Source: Clostridia bacterium
GTDB taxonomy: Bacteria; Bacillota; Clostridia; Christensenellales; CAG-138
Assembly: GCA_017541305.1 (NCBI GenBank)
Contig: JAFXZJ010000028.1
Location: forward strand, 1-64,000
Length of the DNA stretch: 64,000 bases
Reading direction: 5' to 3'
Positions 25,914 through 34,042 of this stretch are shown here, one piece after another; position 1 is the stretch's first letter, and each line of letters begins with the position of its first letter. A program made the position numbers and the translations under genes. The notes beneath the pieces were generated by a model, which saw nothing but the letters and a program-made list of their open reading frames with translations, was not told where the DNA came from and made no database searches.

Positions 25914-27395
25914 TTAGCGTTTCTTCTTTCGGGCGATAGCCGCCGTCACACCGATCAGCACCGACGCTGCGGCGAACCCCGCGCCGGCGTAAACGAGCCA
26001 TCCGTATTTATCCGCGGGCTCATCCTTTTCGGCGCCGTTCTCTTCGGCATTTTGCGTGACGGCAGGCAGGGTATCGTCGGGCCCCGGCGCTGCCTCGGTC
26101 ACGGCCGGCGCTGCTGTTTCGGTTATCTCCTCTGTAAAAACGGGCTCCGTCTCCCCCGCCGCTTCGGTTACGACCGGGATATCGGAGGGAACACCCGTGT
26201 CATCGGGCGCGGCGGTCGGTTCGGGTACCGTCGTCTGCGCGGGCGTGTTCGTTGGTATCGCCGTGGGAGCCGCGGCCTGCGTCGGCACGGACGTTGGGGC
26301 GGCCGATGCGGTTTGAACTGCTGTCGGGGCGGCTGTCGGAGCGGCGGTATCGGCCGGCTTGGGCGTCGCCGTGGGTGTGGGCTTGGGCGTCGCCGTGGGC
26401 GTGGGCTTGGGCGTCGCCGTGGGTTCGGGCGTTACGCCCGCAAGGCTTACGCCCTCCATATCGTAAAGGTCGGCCTTGCCCTTCTTCATACGGTCGTACG
26501 CGCATAGGGCATACCCCGCCTGCTCGGTAGCCATACGGTTGGAAACGCCGCCCTCAAGATGGGCAAACATGCCGTCTTCTTTATAGAATGAGAAGAGCGC
26601 CTCAAGCGCCGATATGCCGTTCTTTATAAAGCGGCTGTCGGTATCCGCGTCCACGCCCACGGTCGATAACCCCGTTACGACCTGTGCGCAGCTTTCGCAG
26701 GTATAGACGCCGACGGTCTCGAAGCCGCCCTTTTCATTCTGCATTTCGGAAAGCTTGTTGACGCCGCGTTCGATAGCTTGCCTCGCCTTTGAATAAGGGG
26801 CGAGCGCCGTCAGGACGACTCCCGTGACGTCGGGATCGGCCTTGGTGCCGAGCGACCAGCCGCCTCCGTCCAGCTCTCTTCCCAGCAGGAAATCGACGTA
26901 AGCGTTTTTTACAGAGCTTTCGCCGTAAACGGAGTTCGTATCGAGCGCAAGCAGCGCGAAAGCGACTCCCGTGGTCCCCTGCTTTTTAACGAAGCTTTGA
27001 TCCGTCAGCGGAGCGACTATATCATAGCCCGCAACGCTGCGTGCGTTCCTGCCTATGGAGGTCAGCGCGATGACAAGCCTTGAATTCTCTGTCGCCTTGT
27101 TCTTATCGAGCCTGCCGCTGCCGGTTTGGGCGCAGGCGGCGCTCACGACGCCCTCGATCATTTCATAATAGCCCGCGGCGTATGAGCTTTCGGGGCTTAT
27201 CTTTCCGCTGCGCGCAAGCGTGAACACCGTCCACTCGCCGCCCACGGAGCCGAACCCCGGCGCGCTCCGCATCAGGTAATTCTTAACGGCGTTATACGGC
27301 GTCTGATAATCGGCGGCATAAGCCGAAAACGGCAAAGCTGCCAGTATCAAAACTGACAGCAATGCCGCAAATATCCTTGTTTTTATACCGTTCAT
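25914..27395 (-). CDS. Surface alpha/alpha-toroid protein (transcobalamin N-domain/terpenoid-cyclase-like)
   Basis: A 493-aa protein with a signal peptide (1-28) and an alpha/alpha-barrel (about 30-310) with prenyltransferase/squalene-cyclase-type repeats: GTTGVAFALLALD, DGGGWSLGTKADPDVTGVVL, EKGGFETVGVYTCESCAQVV. A long Pro/Thr linker follows (TPEPTATPKP on, about 325-460), then a C-terminal membrane segment and RKKKR. There is no LPxTG, so it is membrane-anchored. The toroid is the fold of the N-terminal half of transcobalamin. The start is the ATG at 27395, overlapping the dockerin gene stop by 1 nt (TGATG). Confidence 0.8.
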   Translation of the reverse strand: MNGIKTRIFAALLSVLILAALPFSAYAADYQTPYNAVKNYLMRSAPGFGSVGGEWTVFTLARSGKISPESSYAAGYYEMIEGVVSAACAQTGSGRLDKNKATENSRLVIALTSIGRNARSVAGYDIVAPLTDQSFVKKQGTTGVAFALLALDTNSVYGESSVKNAYVDFLLGRELDGGGWSLGTKADPDVTGVVLTALAPYSKARQAIERGVNKLSEMQNEKGGFETVGVYTCESCAQVVTGLSTVGVDADTDSRFIKNGISALEALFSFYKEDGMFAHLEGGVSNRMATEQAGYALCAYDRMKKGKADLYDMEGVSLAGVTPEPTATPKPTPTATPKPTPTATPKPADTAAPTAAPTAVQTASAAPTSVPTQAAAPTAIPTNTPAQTTVPEPTAAPDDTGVPSDIPVVTEAAGETEPVFTEEITETAAPAVTEAAPGPDDTLPAVTQNAEENGAEKDEPADKYGWLVYAGAGFAAASVLIGVTAAIARKKKR

Positions 27396-28396
27396 CAAAG
27401 GATGGCGCGTGCGAGCAAGAGCGCGTCGAGAAGCTCGACAGAGCCGTTGCCGTCAAAATCCGCAAGAGCGGCGCCTTCCTCGCCGAGATCGATGATCTCC
27501 ATAGCGTGACGCATGATGAGGAGCACGTCGACCGTATCGAGCTCGCCGTTCATATCAACGTCGCCCACCTCATACTCTTCGGAGCCGTAAAGCTTTGCAA
27601 GGAACGCCTCAAGGCATTCGTCCAGGTATTCCTGAGAGGAATTGGGATCGTAGAACGCGTCGAGCAGCGCCATGAGCTCGTCCGCCGCAATATCGAACGC
27701 GGTCTCGATAAGCTCGTCGTCGGCGGAGATGGCGGCGATCGCACGGTGGATGGCCGTGCGGTCAACGCCCGCCATGGGGTTGTCGAATTCGGGGAACATG
27801 CCCCAGCCGTCGTTCACGCCATAGTCCATGCCCCAGCCGTAAACGGTGAAGAACCAGGTGTAATCGGAACCGACGGAAACGGGAGTCGCGTCGGCGCCGG
27901 AGAAGCCGGAAGCGCCGTTTTCAAGGAACATCCAGCCGGAGAAGGTGCTGTATTCGAATTCGGAGAGCATCTCGTCGTCAACGTATTCGCCGGTCCACTC
28001 GCCATAGGGCATGCCCAGGTTTTCCTCCGCCCATGCGGGATAGATCTCGAACTGCTCCATAAGATAATCGGCGATATAGGGCTCGGTCTCATAGCAGGCG
28101 ACGCCGGTGAGATAGAAGGTCTCCATATCGGGCTTTAAGGTATAGCCCCAATCGAGCATATCAAATGCCCTCTCGGTAACGACGTCCAGCGTCTCGCCCT
28201 CGTTCACGGGGATGAGCACGGGATCGATCAGATAGGTCCAGCCCATGGTCAGCGCGGAGACGGAAAAGCTGATGTATCCGTCATAGCCGTCGGGGGCTTC
28301 GGGGAATTCGGGCTCTTCGGCGGCGAAAGCAGGTATGCAGAGCGCAAACAGCGCCGCAATGAGGAGCACGGAAACAAGACGTTTGAAGAGTTTCAT
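27395..28396 (-). CDS. Secreted DUF4430 protein with C-terminal type I dockerin
   Basis: A 333-aa protein with GGAGG 9 nt before the ATG. It has a signal peptide (1-25), a DUF4430-like domain (about 45-205; NEGETLDVVTERAFD, SGWMFLENG, GSDYTWFFTVYGWG), a helical linker, and a dockerin (about 280-333). The dockerin has two calcium-loop/helix repeats: GDVDMNGELDTVDVLLIMRH and ADFDGNGSVELLDALLLARA. The dockerin should dock it on a cohesin; three cohesin-like proteins are encoded 21-28 kb away. First gene behind a cobalamin riboswitch, so made when corrinoid is scarce. Proposed role: released or scaffold-held cobalamin capture (inference). Confidence 0.85.
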   Translation of the reverse strand: MKLFKRLVSVLLIAALFALCIPAFAAEEPEFPEAPDGYDGYISFSVSALTMGWTYLIDPVLIPVNEGETLDVVTERAFDMLDWGYTLKPDMETFYLTGVACYETEPYIADYLMEQFEIYPAWAEENLGMPYGEWTGEYVDDEMLSEFEYSTFSGWMFLENGASGFSGADATPVSVGSDYTWFFTVYGWGMDYGVNDGWGMFPEFDNPMAGVDRTAIHRAIAAISADDELIETAFDIAADELMALLDAFYDPNSSQEYLDECLEAFLAKLYGSEEYEVGDVDMNGELDTVDVLLIMRHAMEIIDLGEEGAALADFDGNGSVELLDALLLARAIL

Positions 28397-28449
28397 TTTT
28401 CAATACCTCCGTATCATTTTGGGACGGATCACGTCCTTTGTTGTTCGAA

Positions 28450-28603
28450 AAATCCCCGGCAGGTCTTCCGGCTTACGGCTCAAGCCTAATCGCTCCGCCT
28501 TCCCGCGTTAAATAACGCAGTGACATAATGGAGCTTTCGTCGCCGATCACGGCAGCGGAGGCTGCTGCGGAATCCGACCGCATTCCTTTATACCGGGTCA
28601 AAA
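28450..28603 (-). ncRNA. Cobalamin (AdoCbl-type) riboswitch
   Basis: On the minus strand from about 28600: GGAAT-GCGGT-C-GGATTCCGC, then a CAGCCTCCGCTGCCGTG block, GACGAAAGC, TGTCACTG and CGGGAAGGC, ending in the B12 box AGCCGGAAGACCTGCC (28458-28473). This order and these blocks are those of cobalamin riboswitches. It lies 54 nt upstream of the dockerin-DUF4430 gene. Between the box and the GGAGG there is a GGACG/CGTCC hairpin without a T-run, so control may be at translation. Confidence 0.9.
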
Positions 28604-28614
28604 TCGACAGATTG

Positions 28615-28643
28615 AATATAACACCGCGCACGGCTTTTGTCAA
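28615..28643 (-). promoter_or_regulatory. Promoter of the cobalamin-riboswitch operon
   Basis: Minus strand consensus -35 TTGACA, 17-nt spacer, -10 TATATT. The expected start near 28607 places the riboswitch at the very 5' end of the transcript. Confidence 0.88.
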
Positions 28644-28658
28644 GCGCGCGCATAAACA

Positions 28659-29318
28659 TTATGCAAGCAGGCCCAGTGCGAAAACGTTCCTGCCCAGTAT
28701 CAGCAGCGCGCCTAAAGCGGCGGTCATGATGAATATGCCGGCGGCTGAGAGATACCACTTGTTGTTGGCGTTGAACTTGTAAAAGTCCTCCCAGCCTCCC
28801 CTGTCGGGGCCTTTGACCATTACCATGATATAATACAGCACGGCATAGAGCAGCATGGGTATCATCGAAACGGCCGTGAACCACCAGCCGACTGCGGGGC
28901 CGGGATCGAAAAACATAAAGCCCACGGCGGCGATCAGCGGCGTGATCAGGTGCATATAAAGGCTGTCGCCCTCGATCATGAATTTAACGCCGGTAGAAGG
29001 CACGAATATCATGAACACCACCGAGAATGTGAGCATCACGGCAACCGTTCCCACGTGCTTGAGCGCGATCGCCCAGCCGTGCGCCGAAGCTTGCGCGTTA
29101 ACCAGCAGCATCACGTTGAACACGATCATCACAAGAGCGGTTAGCGCCATGAGTATGTTCGACAGAACTGTGAAATACTTGAGCGCGGAATAATCCCTGA
29201 CCTTCATATTACCCTTCCCGCCCACGGTGAAGAAGCCTATCAGTGCCTTGAGCGTGAATATCACTATCGCGGCGTTGATGAGCAGAGAGATGACGTTGAA
29301 TATCATTTTGGGTCCCAT
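28659..29318 (-). CDS. Six-TM membrane protein, Pr6Pr/FAR-17a-like
   Basis: A 219-aa protein with about six membrane segments. The segment KYFTVLSNILMALTALV resembles the Pr6Pr/FAR-17a-AIG1-like family of integral membrane proteins, whose bacterial function is not established. GGAGGG lies 4 nt before the ATG. It ends 16 nt before the -35 box of the cobalamin operon and may be read through from the protease gene. Confidence 0.6.
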   Translation of the reverse strand: MGPKMIFNVISLLINAAIVIFTLKALIGFFTVGGKGNMKVRDYSALKYFTVLSNILMALTALVMIVFNVMLLVNAQASAHGWAIALKHVGTVAVMLTFSVVFMIFVPSTGVKFMIEGDSLYMHLITPLIAAVGFMFFDPGPAVGWWFTAVSMIPMLLYAVLYYIMVMVKGPDRGGWEDFYKFNANNKWYLSAAGIFIMTAALGALLILGRNVFALGLLA

Positions 29319-29335
29319 AATACCCTCCGCAAGCT

Positions 29336-29366
29336 AATCGGGCGCTCCGTAAGGAACGCCCGATTT
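29336..29366. terminator. Hairpin between protease and membrane-protein genes
   Basis: ATCGGGCG / CGCCCGAT stem with a 12-nt loop. The T-run is on the plus-strand side; on the minus strand the tail is only TTAGCTTG, so termination after the protease gene is probably partial. Confidence 0.5.
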
Positions 29367-29379
29367 TTCGTTTGAATTA

Positions 29380-32097
29380 TCAGTATTCCGCGGCTTCGGT
29401 CCAGAACTCGTTGGCGTACATATCGGTGAGGCAGTAGGTGACAAGGCACTTGCCGCCGTCGATCTCGATATTCGAGACCTCGATCTCGCCGTCCACGATG
29501 AACTCATCGCCGAAGGTGTAGCTGGCCTGATACTCCTGATCGTAGGAGTAATAATCGCAGAGGAACCTGATCTTATCGCCCTTCTTGAGCTCGGCAAGAC
29601 CGCGCGCCGTGGTATCGGTCTCGTTGTTGGCGTAGATATAGCGCACGCCGGTCACGTAGCCGTACTCGTTCTCGGGCTTTTCGTCGTCGAAGCAGATCAT
29701 GATGTCCGCAAGCTCGCCGTTTACAAGGGCGGGAACGCGGCCGATATAGGCGTAATGGTCGCCGTCGATCGACTCGTTCACGATATAGTAAGGAACGATC
29801 TGCCCATCGAGCGCGATCCAGGTGCGGTCGTAGTCGATCATAAGATCGCCGTCGCCGTCGAACTCATAGACGTTGTCCATGCCCAGATCGATATAGCCCG
29901 TGCCGTCGTCATAGAAAACGTTGAGCCTTACCGATTCGACCATATCCCACTTGGACTGATCCATATGGAGCACCCTGCCGCCGTTCTTGTCGGTCAGATG
30001 CATATCCTCGGGATAGATGGCATGATCGTCGTAATAATCGAGATTCTGCAGCACTCTGTCGCTTTCGAACCAGGCGTTCTCGGGATCGGAGAGGGATCTG
30101 CCGCCGAGTATCGAGGAGAGCAGCGAGCCCATGTCGATGCCGCTTGAGCTGCCGCCTCCGCCGCCAAGCAGCGAGCCGAGCAGATCGCCCGAGGAAGCGC
30201 CGCTGCCGGAAAGATCGCCGAACAGCGAGCCTACGGGTGAAGAGGTGCTGCCGGTGGCTATCTGGCCGCCCGCGGCAAGGCTGGCAAAGCTCTTGACCGC
30301 CGCCGAATACCTGCCGTCCATGCCTATCGCGTTATAGAGCGACACGGCGGAATTGACGCTCTTGAAGCTCTTATAGGGGAAGTAGATGGACATACCATAG
30401 GAATTGGCCATCGACCTGGAGGTGCGGTTGTACTTTATGCAGCTGTTGAGCACGCTGACAAGGTTGTTCGCTTCGGGTGTGCCGATGCGGGATGCAAGAT
30501 GGATCAGGTCGACGTGATCGATGCCCGTGCCTGCGCCGAACTCCCTTGCCCCGCTCCTTGCGTTGGCGACGACCTGATAATTGCTGCCGTCAAGCAAAGT
30601 GCTTATGTTGGAGGCAAAACTCGAGAATGCTTCGGGCACGGTGCCCGCGAATTCGGCGAGATCGACTATCGAAAGCGTGGTGGTATCGCCGGCGTTGTTC
30701 TGGCGGCACACGTCGTTGAAGTCGTCGATTATTATCTTGCCCAGCTCGACTGTGGAAGCCGAGGGATTCTGCGAAAGCTTTGTGAGCCAGTTGGTGTAAT
30801 ACCAGCCGCAGCCGGGCTCTGTCTCCTCGGAGCCGATGAGATAGTCGGCATACTGCTCGGCAACCACGGCCGTCTCCATAGTGCCCATAAGGCATGCGTC
30901 AAAGCCTATGAAATCGAATTTCACGCCGCCGTCCTTTAAGGCCTTGTTGATCTGATCCAGGGTCATCGTGCCGGAGAAGTACTGGTCGTAACCGTAACCG
31001 GAGAGCGATCCGCCGCCGTGATCCCACATGATGAGCATGTAGCGGTCGGCGGGATAGTTCTTGGAGCAGAACTGTATGAAGGAAGAGAGCGTGGAAGCCT
31101 TTGTCATAGCCATCCTGCCCATATCCTTGTTGAGCGCCTCGATGCCGCCCTTGCGCACGCGCCAGAGCTGGTTGGTGCCCGGGGTCATAACGGAGTTCTT
31201 CCACAGCTTGGTGCCGCCCGTCTCGACGATTATGTTAAGCTTGTCGTCGTTAAGCGTGGCATGCAGCATCTCGTTCAGGTCGTTGGTCGCCATGCCGTAC
31301 TTGGATTCAAGATCGGTGCCGCACATATACACCATCAGCGTGGTGGTATCCTGACCGTTGCCCTTGAGCTTGGTATATTTGGGCCTGGCGTTGTTGGAAA
31401 CAACATTGTTCACGGAAGCGTTTATCGCGTTCTGCACCTGCTGCTGAGAAGTGCTGGTGGAGGCGCTTATCGCGGTGGGCGCGTTGAGATCGGCTTCGGA
31501 ATACTGGTTGAAGCCCTGCTCAATGGTGGACATGAAGTTGGTGGAGCCGCCGGAGAAATCGCCGCCGCCGCCAGTGATATTGCCCAGCGAGCAGCCGCCG
31601 CCCGAGCAGGATCTGTAGATGAAGTAAAGCGCGGCAAGCGCGACAATGATTATGATTATCTTGCTTAAGCCGCCCTTCTTGCCGGGGCTGCCGGAGGAGC
31701 CGCCGGAAGAGCTTCCGAAAAGACCGCCGCCGGAATTGCCCGAATTGCCGCCGGAGGAGCTTCCGAAGAGGCCGCTGCCGGAGCTGCCCGAATTGCCGGA
31801 ATTGCCCGAATTGCCGGACGAACCGCCAAGAAGCGAGCCGAGAAGATCGCCGCCGCCGGAGTTGCCCGAATTGCCGCCGCCGGTCAGGAGCGAGCCGATG
31901 ATGTCTCCCGCAAGACCGCGGTCATCTTCGGAACCGTTGTTGGGATTCTGCGGGGGCTTGTTGCCCTCCTTGCGTCCCTGATAACCATCCTGCCTGCCGA
32001 CCGGGCCGTGGGTCTGGACCTGTTCGCCCTTGCCCACCTTGCCGCTGCCCTGGGTGACTTTCTTCTTTCTGCCGCCCGAATTAGGTGTGTTGTTCAT
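29380..32097 (-). CDS. Clostripain-like (C11) cysteine protease with Gly/Ser-rich N-terminus
   Basis: A 905-aa protein. The start is the ATG at 32097 with AGGAGG 7 nt upstream. N-terminal about 140 residues are low-complexity: a basic GGRKKK start, then GNSGNSGG-type repeats. One membrane segment follows (about 145-160; IIIIIVALAALYFIYR), then the C11 peptidase domain: LMVYMCGTDLES, catalytic His in WDHGGG (about 360) and catalytic Cys in DACLMG (about 402). After a second Gly/Ser linker (about 625-680) comes a beta-rich C-terminal domain. Orientation puts the protease outside. C11 enzymes cut after basic residues and often self-activate. Substrate unknown. Confidence 0.85.
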   Translation of the reverse strand: MNNTPNSGGRKKKVTQGSGKVGKGEQVQTHGPVGRQDGYQGRKEGNKPPQNPNNGSEDDRGLAGDIIGSLLTGGGNSGNSGGGDLLGSLLGGSSGNSGNSGNSGSSGSGLFGSSSGGNSGNSGGGLFGSSSGGSSGSPGKKGGLSKIIIIIVALAALYFIYRSCSGGGCSLGNITGGGGDFSGGSTNFMSTIEQGFNQYSEADLNAPTAISASTSTSQQQVQNAINASVNNVVSNNARPKYTKLKGNGQDTTTLMVYMCGTDLESKYGMATNDLNEMLHATLNDDKLNIIVETGGTKLWKNSVMTPGTNQLWRVRKGGIEALNKDMGRMAMTKASTLSSFIQFCSKNYPADRYMLIMWDHGGGSLSGYGYDQYFSGTMTLDQINKALKDGGVKFDFIGFDACLMGTMETAVVAEQYADYLIGSEETEPGCGWYYTNWLTKLSQNPSASTVELGKIIIDDFNDVCRQNNAGDTTTLSIVDLAEFAGTVPEAFSSFASNISTLLDGSNYQVVANARSGAREFGAGTGIDHVDLIHLASRIGTPEANNLVSVLNSCIKYNRTSRSMANSYGMSIYFPYKSFKSVNSAVSLYNAIGMDGRYSAAVKSFASLAAGGQIATGSTSSPVGSLFGDLSGSGASSGDLLGSLLGGGGGSSSGIDMGSLLSSILGGRSLSDPENAWFESDRVLQNLDYYDDHAIYPEDMHLTDKNGGRVLHMDQSKWDMVESVRLNVFYDDGTGYIDLGMDNVYEFDGDGDLMIDYDRTWIALDGQIVPYYIVNESIDGDHYAYIGRVPALVNGELADIMICFDDEKPENEYGYVTGVRYIYANNETDTTARGLAELKKGDKIRFLCDYYSYDQEYQASYTFGDEFIVDGEIEVSNIEIDGGKCLVTYCLTDMYANEFWTEAAEY

Positions 32098-32131
32098 ACA
32101 TAATCCTCCTATTATCAGGATTGATAACCGG

Positions 32132-32160
32132 ATTATAACATATATCGAATGAAAATATAA
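32132..32160 (-). promoter_or_regulatory. Probable promoter of the C11 protease gene
   Basis: Minus strand -10 TATAAT (32132-32137) with a weak -35 TTATAT 17 nt upstream. Confidence 0.45.
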
Positions 32161-32222
32161 GGGGGTAAAATAAAAAAATCTCGACTTTGACCTTCCGTTC
32201 AACGGTCAAATAATAAATCAAC

Positions 32223-32258
32223 GCCCCCTGCGCTGTATCGCGGCATACAGGGGGCGAT
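32223..32258 (-). terminator. Terminator after the cotJ operon
   Basis: Stem CGCCCCCTG / CAGGGGGCG around a 17-nt loop, followed on the minus strand by TTGATTTATTATTT. Confidence 0.6.
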
Positions 32259-32278
32259 TCATTCGGGATCTATATCGA

Positions 32279-32336
32279 TCGCACGCCCGTGCGAGGCGTC
32301 GCACGGTCGTACGGGTTTTGTCGCACGGTCGTGCGG
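32279..32336. repeat. Three tandem short palindromes TCGCACG-NN-CGTNCGN
   Basis: Copies at 32279-32294, 32299-32314 and 32321-32336: a 7-bp arm, 2-nt centre, 7-bp arm. A related palindrome and direct repeats lie past the other minus-strand operon at 6919-7010. Confidence 0.75.
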
Positions 32337-32338
32337 CG

Positions 32339-32923
32339 CTACCTTCTCAGCTTGTTCTGCTTTCCATCGGGGTATATCTCCCTTAAAATATTATGGCATT
32401 CGGCGAACCTCTGGAAATGCACCACCTCGCGTTCCCTCAAAAAGCGCAGCGGCGCCAGATACTGCTCGCAGTCGGTCAGGTTCATGATGTGCTCGTAAGT
32501 CGTGCGCGCCTTTTGTTCGGCTGCCATATCCTCCCAGATATCCGTCACGGGGTCTCCGGTGGACTGAATATAGCTTGCGGTGAAGGGCACACCGTTGGGA
32601 TCCGCGGGATAAACTCCCCTGCCGTGCATGGTGTAATAGCCCGCAAGCCCCGCGGCCTCCAGCTCGGAGAGCGAAGCCCCGCCGACTGTCTGATGTATCA
32701 TCGTCCCTATCATCTCCCAGTGGGCGATCTCCTCGGTGCCGATATCGTTAAGCGTCGCTCTTACGCGGTCGTCCGGCATTGTGAAGCGCTGCGTGAGATA
32801 CCTCATACCGGCGCTCAGCTCGCTGTCGGGTCCGCCGTACTGCGCCATGAGCGCCTTTGCGATCCTCAGATCGGGATCCTTTATATTGATGGGAAACTCA
32901 AGTTTTTTCTGATAGATCCACAT
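32339..32923 (-). CDS. cotJC: CotJC, manganese-catalase-like spore coat protein
   Basis: A 194-aa protein. The start is the ATG at 32923 with GGAGG 8 nt upstream. Ferritin-like four-helix Mn-catalase fold with metal ligands in IGTEEIAHWEMIGTMIHQ and the REREVVHFQRF helix; MWIYQKKLEFP is a typical CotJC N-terminus. In Bacillus the CotJ proteins are laid into the spore coat by the mother cell. Last gene of cotJA-cotJB-cotJC. Confidence 0.93.
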   Translation of the reverse strand: MWIYQKKLEFPINIKDPDLRIAKALMAQYGGPDSELSAGMRYLTQRFTMPDDRVRATLNDIGTEEIAHWEMIGTMIHQTVGGASLSELEAAGLAGYYTMHGRGVYPADPNGVPFTASYIQSTGDPVTDIWEDMAAEQKARTTYEHIMNLTDCEQYLAPLRFLREREVVHFQRFAECHNILREIYPDGKQNKLRR

Positions 32924-32936
32924 ATTTTCCGCCTCC

Positions 32937-33182
32937 TCAATTCTTTTCCCAGGGCCATTTGGAGCACACCCAGCAGCCCTTGTCGGTGGGCGAATGACCG
33001 AAGCCGAGCAGGGGCTCGTATTCGGCCTCATATTCGCGTATCAACCCTTCAAGCAGGCGCGAATAGGCGATATAATCATTCCTCGCGTCCTGATCTTCGG
33101 GGTGGGTGTCAAGATAAAGATTCAGCTCGACGCAGATGAACTGCACCTCGCCGATCCTGTTCAGGAGTTCACACTCGCTCAT
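32937..33182 (-). CDS. cotJB: CotJB, spore coat assembly protein
   Basis: An 81-aa protein: NRIGEVQFICVELNLYLDTH, DYIAYSRLLEGL and the end GHSPTDKGCWVCSKWPWEKN match the CotJB family. AGGAGG lies 6 nt before the ATG. The gene sits 13 nt upstream of cotJC. Confidence 0.93.
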   Translation of the reverse strand: MSECELLNRIGEVQFICVELNLYLDTHPEDQDARNDYIAYSRLLEGLIREYEAEYEPLLGFGHSPTDKGCWVCSKWPWEKN

Positions 33183-33191
33183 ATCCGCCTC

Positions 33192-33413
33192 CTAATACTC
33201 GCTTACGAGCTCGGGAAACATCGTCCCCTTCTCTGGCGCGATACCGGGACAAAGCCCCGCCGAATAGCTCTGATCCGCGAAATACGCGCGGGGCAGCTTT
33301 TCGTAAGCCGTCCGATAGCCGCAAGCGGCCATATCGGCTGCGGCCTCCCCCGCTTTTAAGGTGGTCAAGCCGCCCGCCGGATCGGTCAGGCGGCAGGAAT
33401 CGCATTCAAACAT
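33192..33413 (-). CDS. cotJA: CotJA-type spore coat protein
   Basis: A 73-aa protein starting at the ATG at 33413, with GGAGG 8 nt upstream; the long in-frame extension upstream is not coding-like. The C-terminal YSAGLCPGIAPEKGTMFPEL is the CotJA signature. The N-terminal half, with CDSC and a Cys-Gly-Tyr-rich stretch, is longer than in Bacillus CotJA and could bind a metal. Confidence 0.85.
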   Translation of the reverse strand: MFECDSCRLTDPAGGLTTLKAGEAAADMAACGYRTAYEKLPRAYFADQSYSAGLCPGIAPEKGTMFPELVSEY

Positions 33414-33443
33414 ATTGATAGCCTCCTTGTTGTTTTGGGATCC

Positions 33444-33539
33444 GTACATAATATGTCGAAATTCGTCGGAAAGTGAAAATGAAATCGGGAAACGAATGCA
33501 AAATACCGTATCGAAAGCGCGCTTTTCGTACATAATATG
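33444..33539. promoter_or_regulatory. Pair of 12-bp repeats GTACATAATATG upstream of cotJA
   Basis: Copies at 33444-33455 and 33528-33539. Read on the minus strand each gives CATATTAT, which fits the -10 of mother-cell sigma-E/K promoters (CATAnnnT). No convincing -35 partner was found. Confidence 0.35.
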
Positions 33540-33570
33540 CTTAAAACAGCAACGGAAGGAAGTGTTTTTT

Positions 33571-33711
33571 ATGAGGCGCGGATTGCCCTTTATAATGGCG
33601 GCGCTGCTGCTTGCGGCTGTGATGATATGCCTTTTGTGTTTTACCGCATCCGGCACGGGGAGCGGCGGAGGGCTTGAAGGAGCGCGGTTTTTGTATGCCG
33701 ACGACGAATGA
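33571..33711 (+). CDS. Small hydrophobic peptide, 46 aa
   Basis: ATG with GGAAGGAAG 8 nt upstream. It encodes MRRGLPFIMAALLLAAVMIC, then LLCFTASGTGSGGG and an acidic end: one membrane or signal segment. It has no recognised family. Divergent from cotJA, so could be a sporulation peptide. A second short frame (33695-33868, MPTTNDGRVLPDAGG on) overlaps its end in another frame, so a frameshifted longer gene is possible. Confidence 0.35.
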   Translation: MRRGLPFIMAALLLAAVMICLLCFTASGTGSGGGLEGARFLYADDE

Positions 33712-34042
33712 CGGCCGCGTGCTGCCCGATGCGGGAGGGATATTGGGAGGGCTTCCCCACCCTCTTGAGAACGAGATCCGAAGGAAGGAGCCGCGGGAAA
33801 CCGTGTATTACCGCTGCCCCGGAGCGAAGGAGGACGAAATAAGTGAGCGGCTTATAAGCGATCCGTAATTATGATATGACGGAAACGAAATGAGCTCTGC
33901 TTCCGGGCTTTGAGGACGTCAACGGAAACGTCGTGACAGAACCGAGGGACGACGTCAGCGGTTTCCGGTGCCCGTGGCAGAAGTATTATGAAAAGCCCCC
34001 CGCGGTAAAACCTGCGGAGGGCTATATTTATGCGCTGCCGGA
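33712..34042. other. Mostly empty spacer between small ORF and aldo/keto reductase
   Basis: Holds the weak overlapping frame ending at 33868 and the reductase terminator at 33986-34023. I see nothing else. Confidence 0.6.
33986..34023 (-). terminator. Terminator of the aldo/keto reductase gene
   Basis: Minus strand stem AGCCCTCCGCAGGT / CCGCGGGGGGCT followed by TTTTCATAAT. Confidence 0.75.

Noticed and set aside
25338-26507. 389-codon plus-strand frame
   Set aside because: Antisense to the DUF4430 and toroid genes; Arg/Gly-rich shadow of the Pro/Thr linker.
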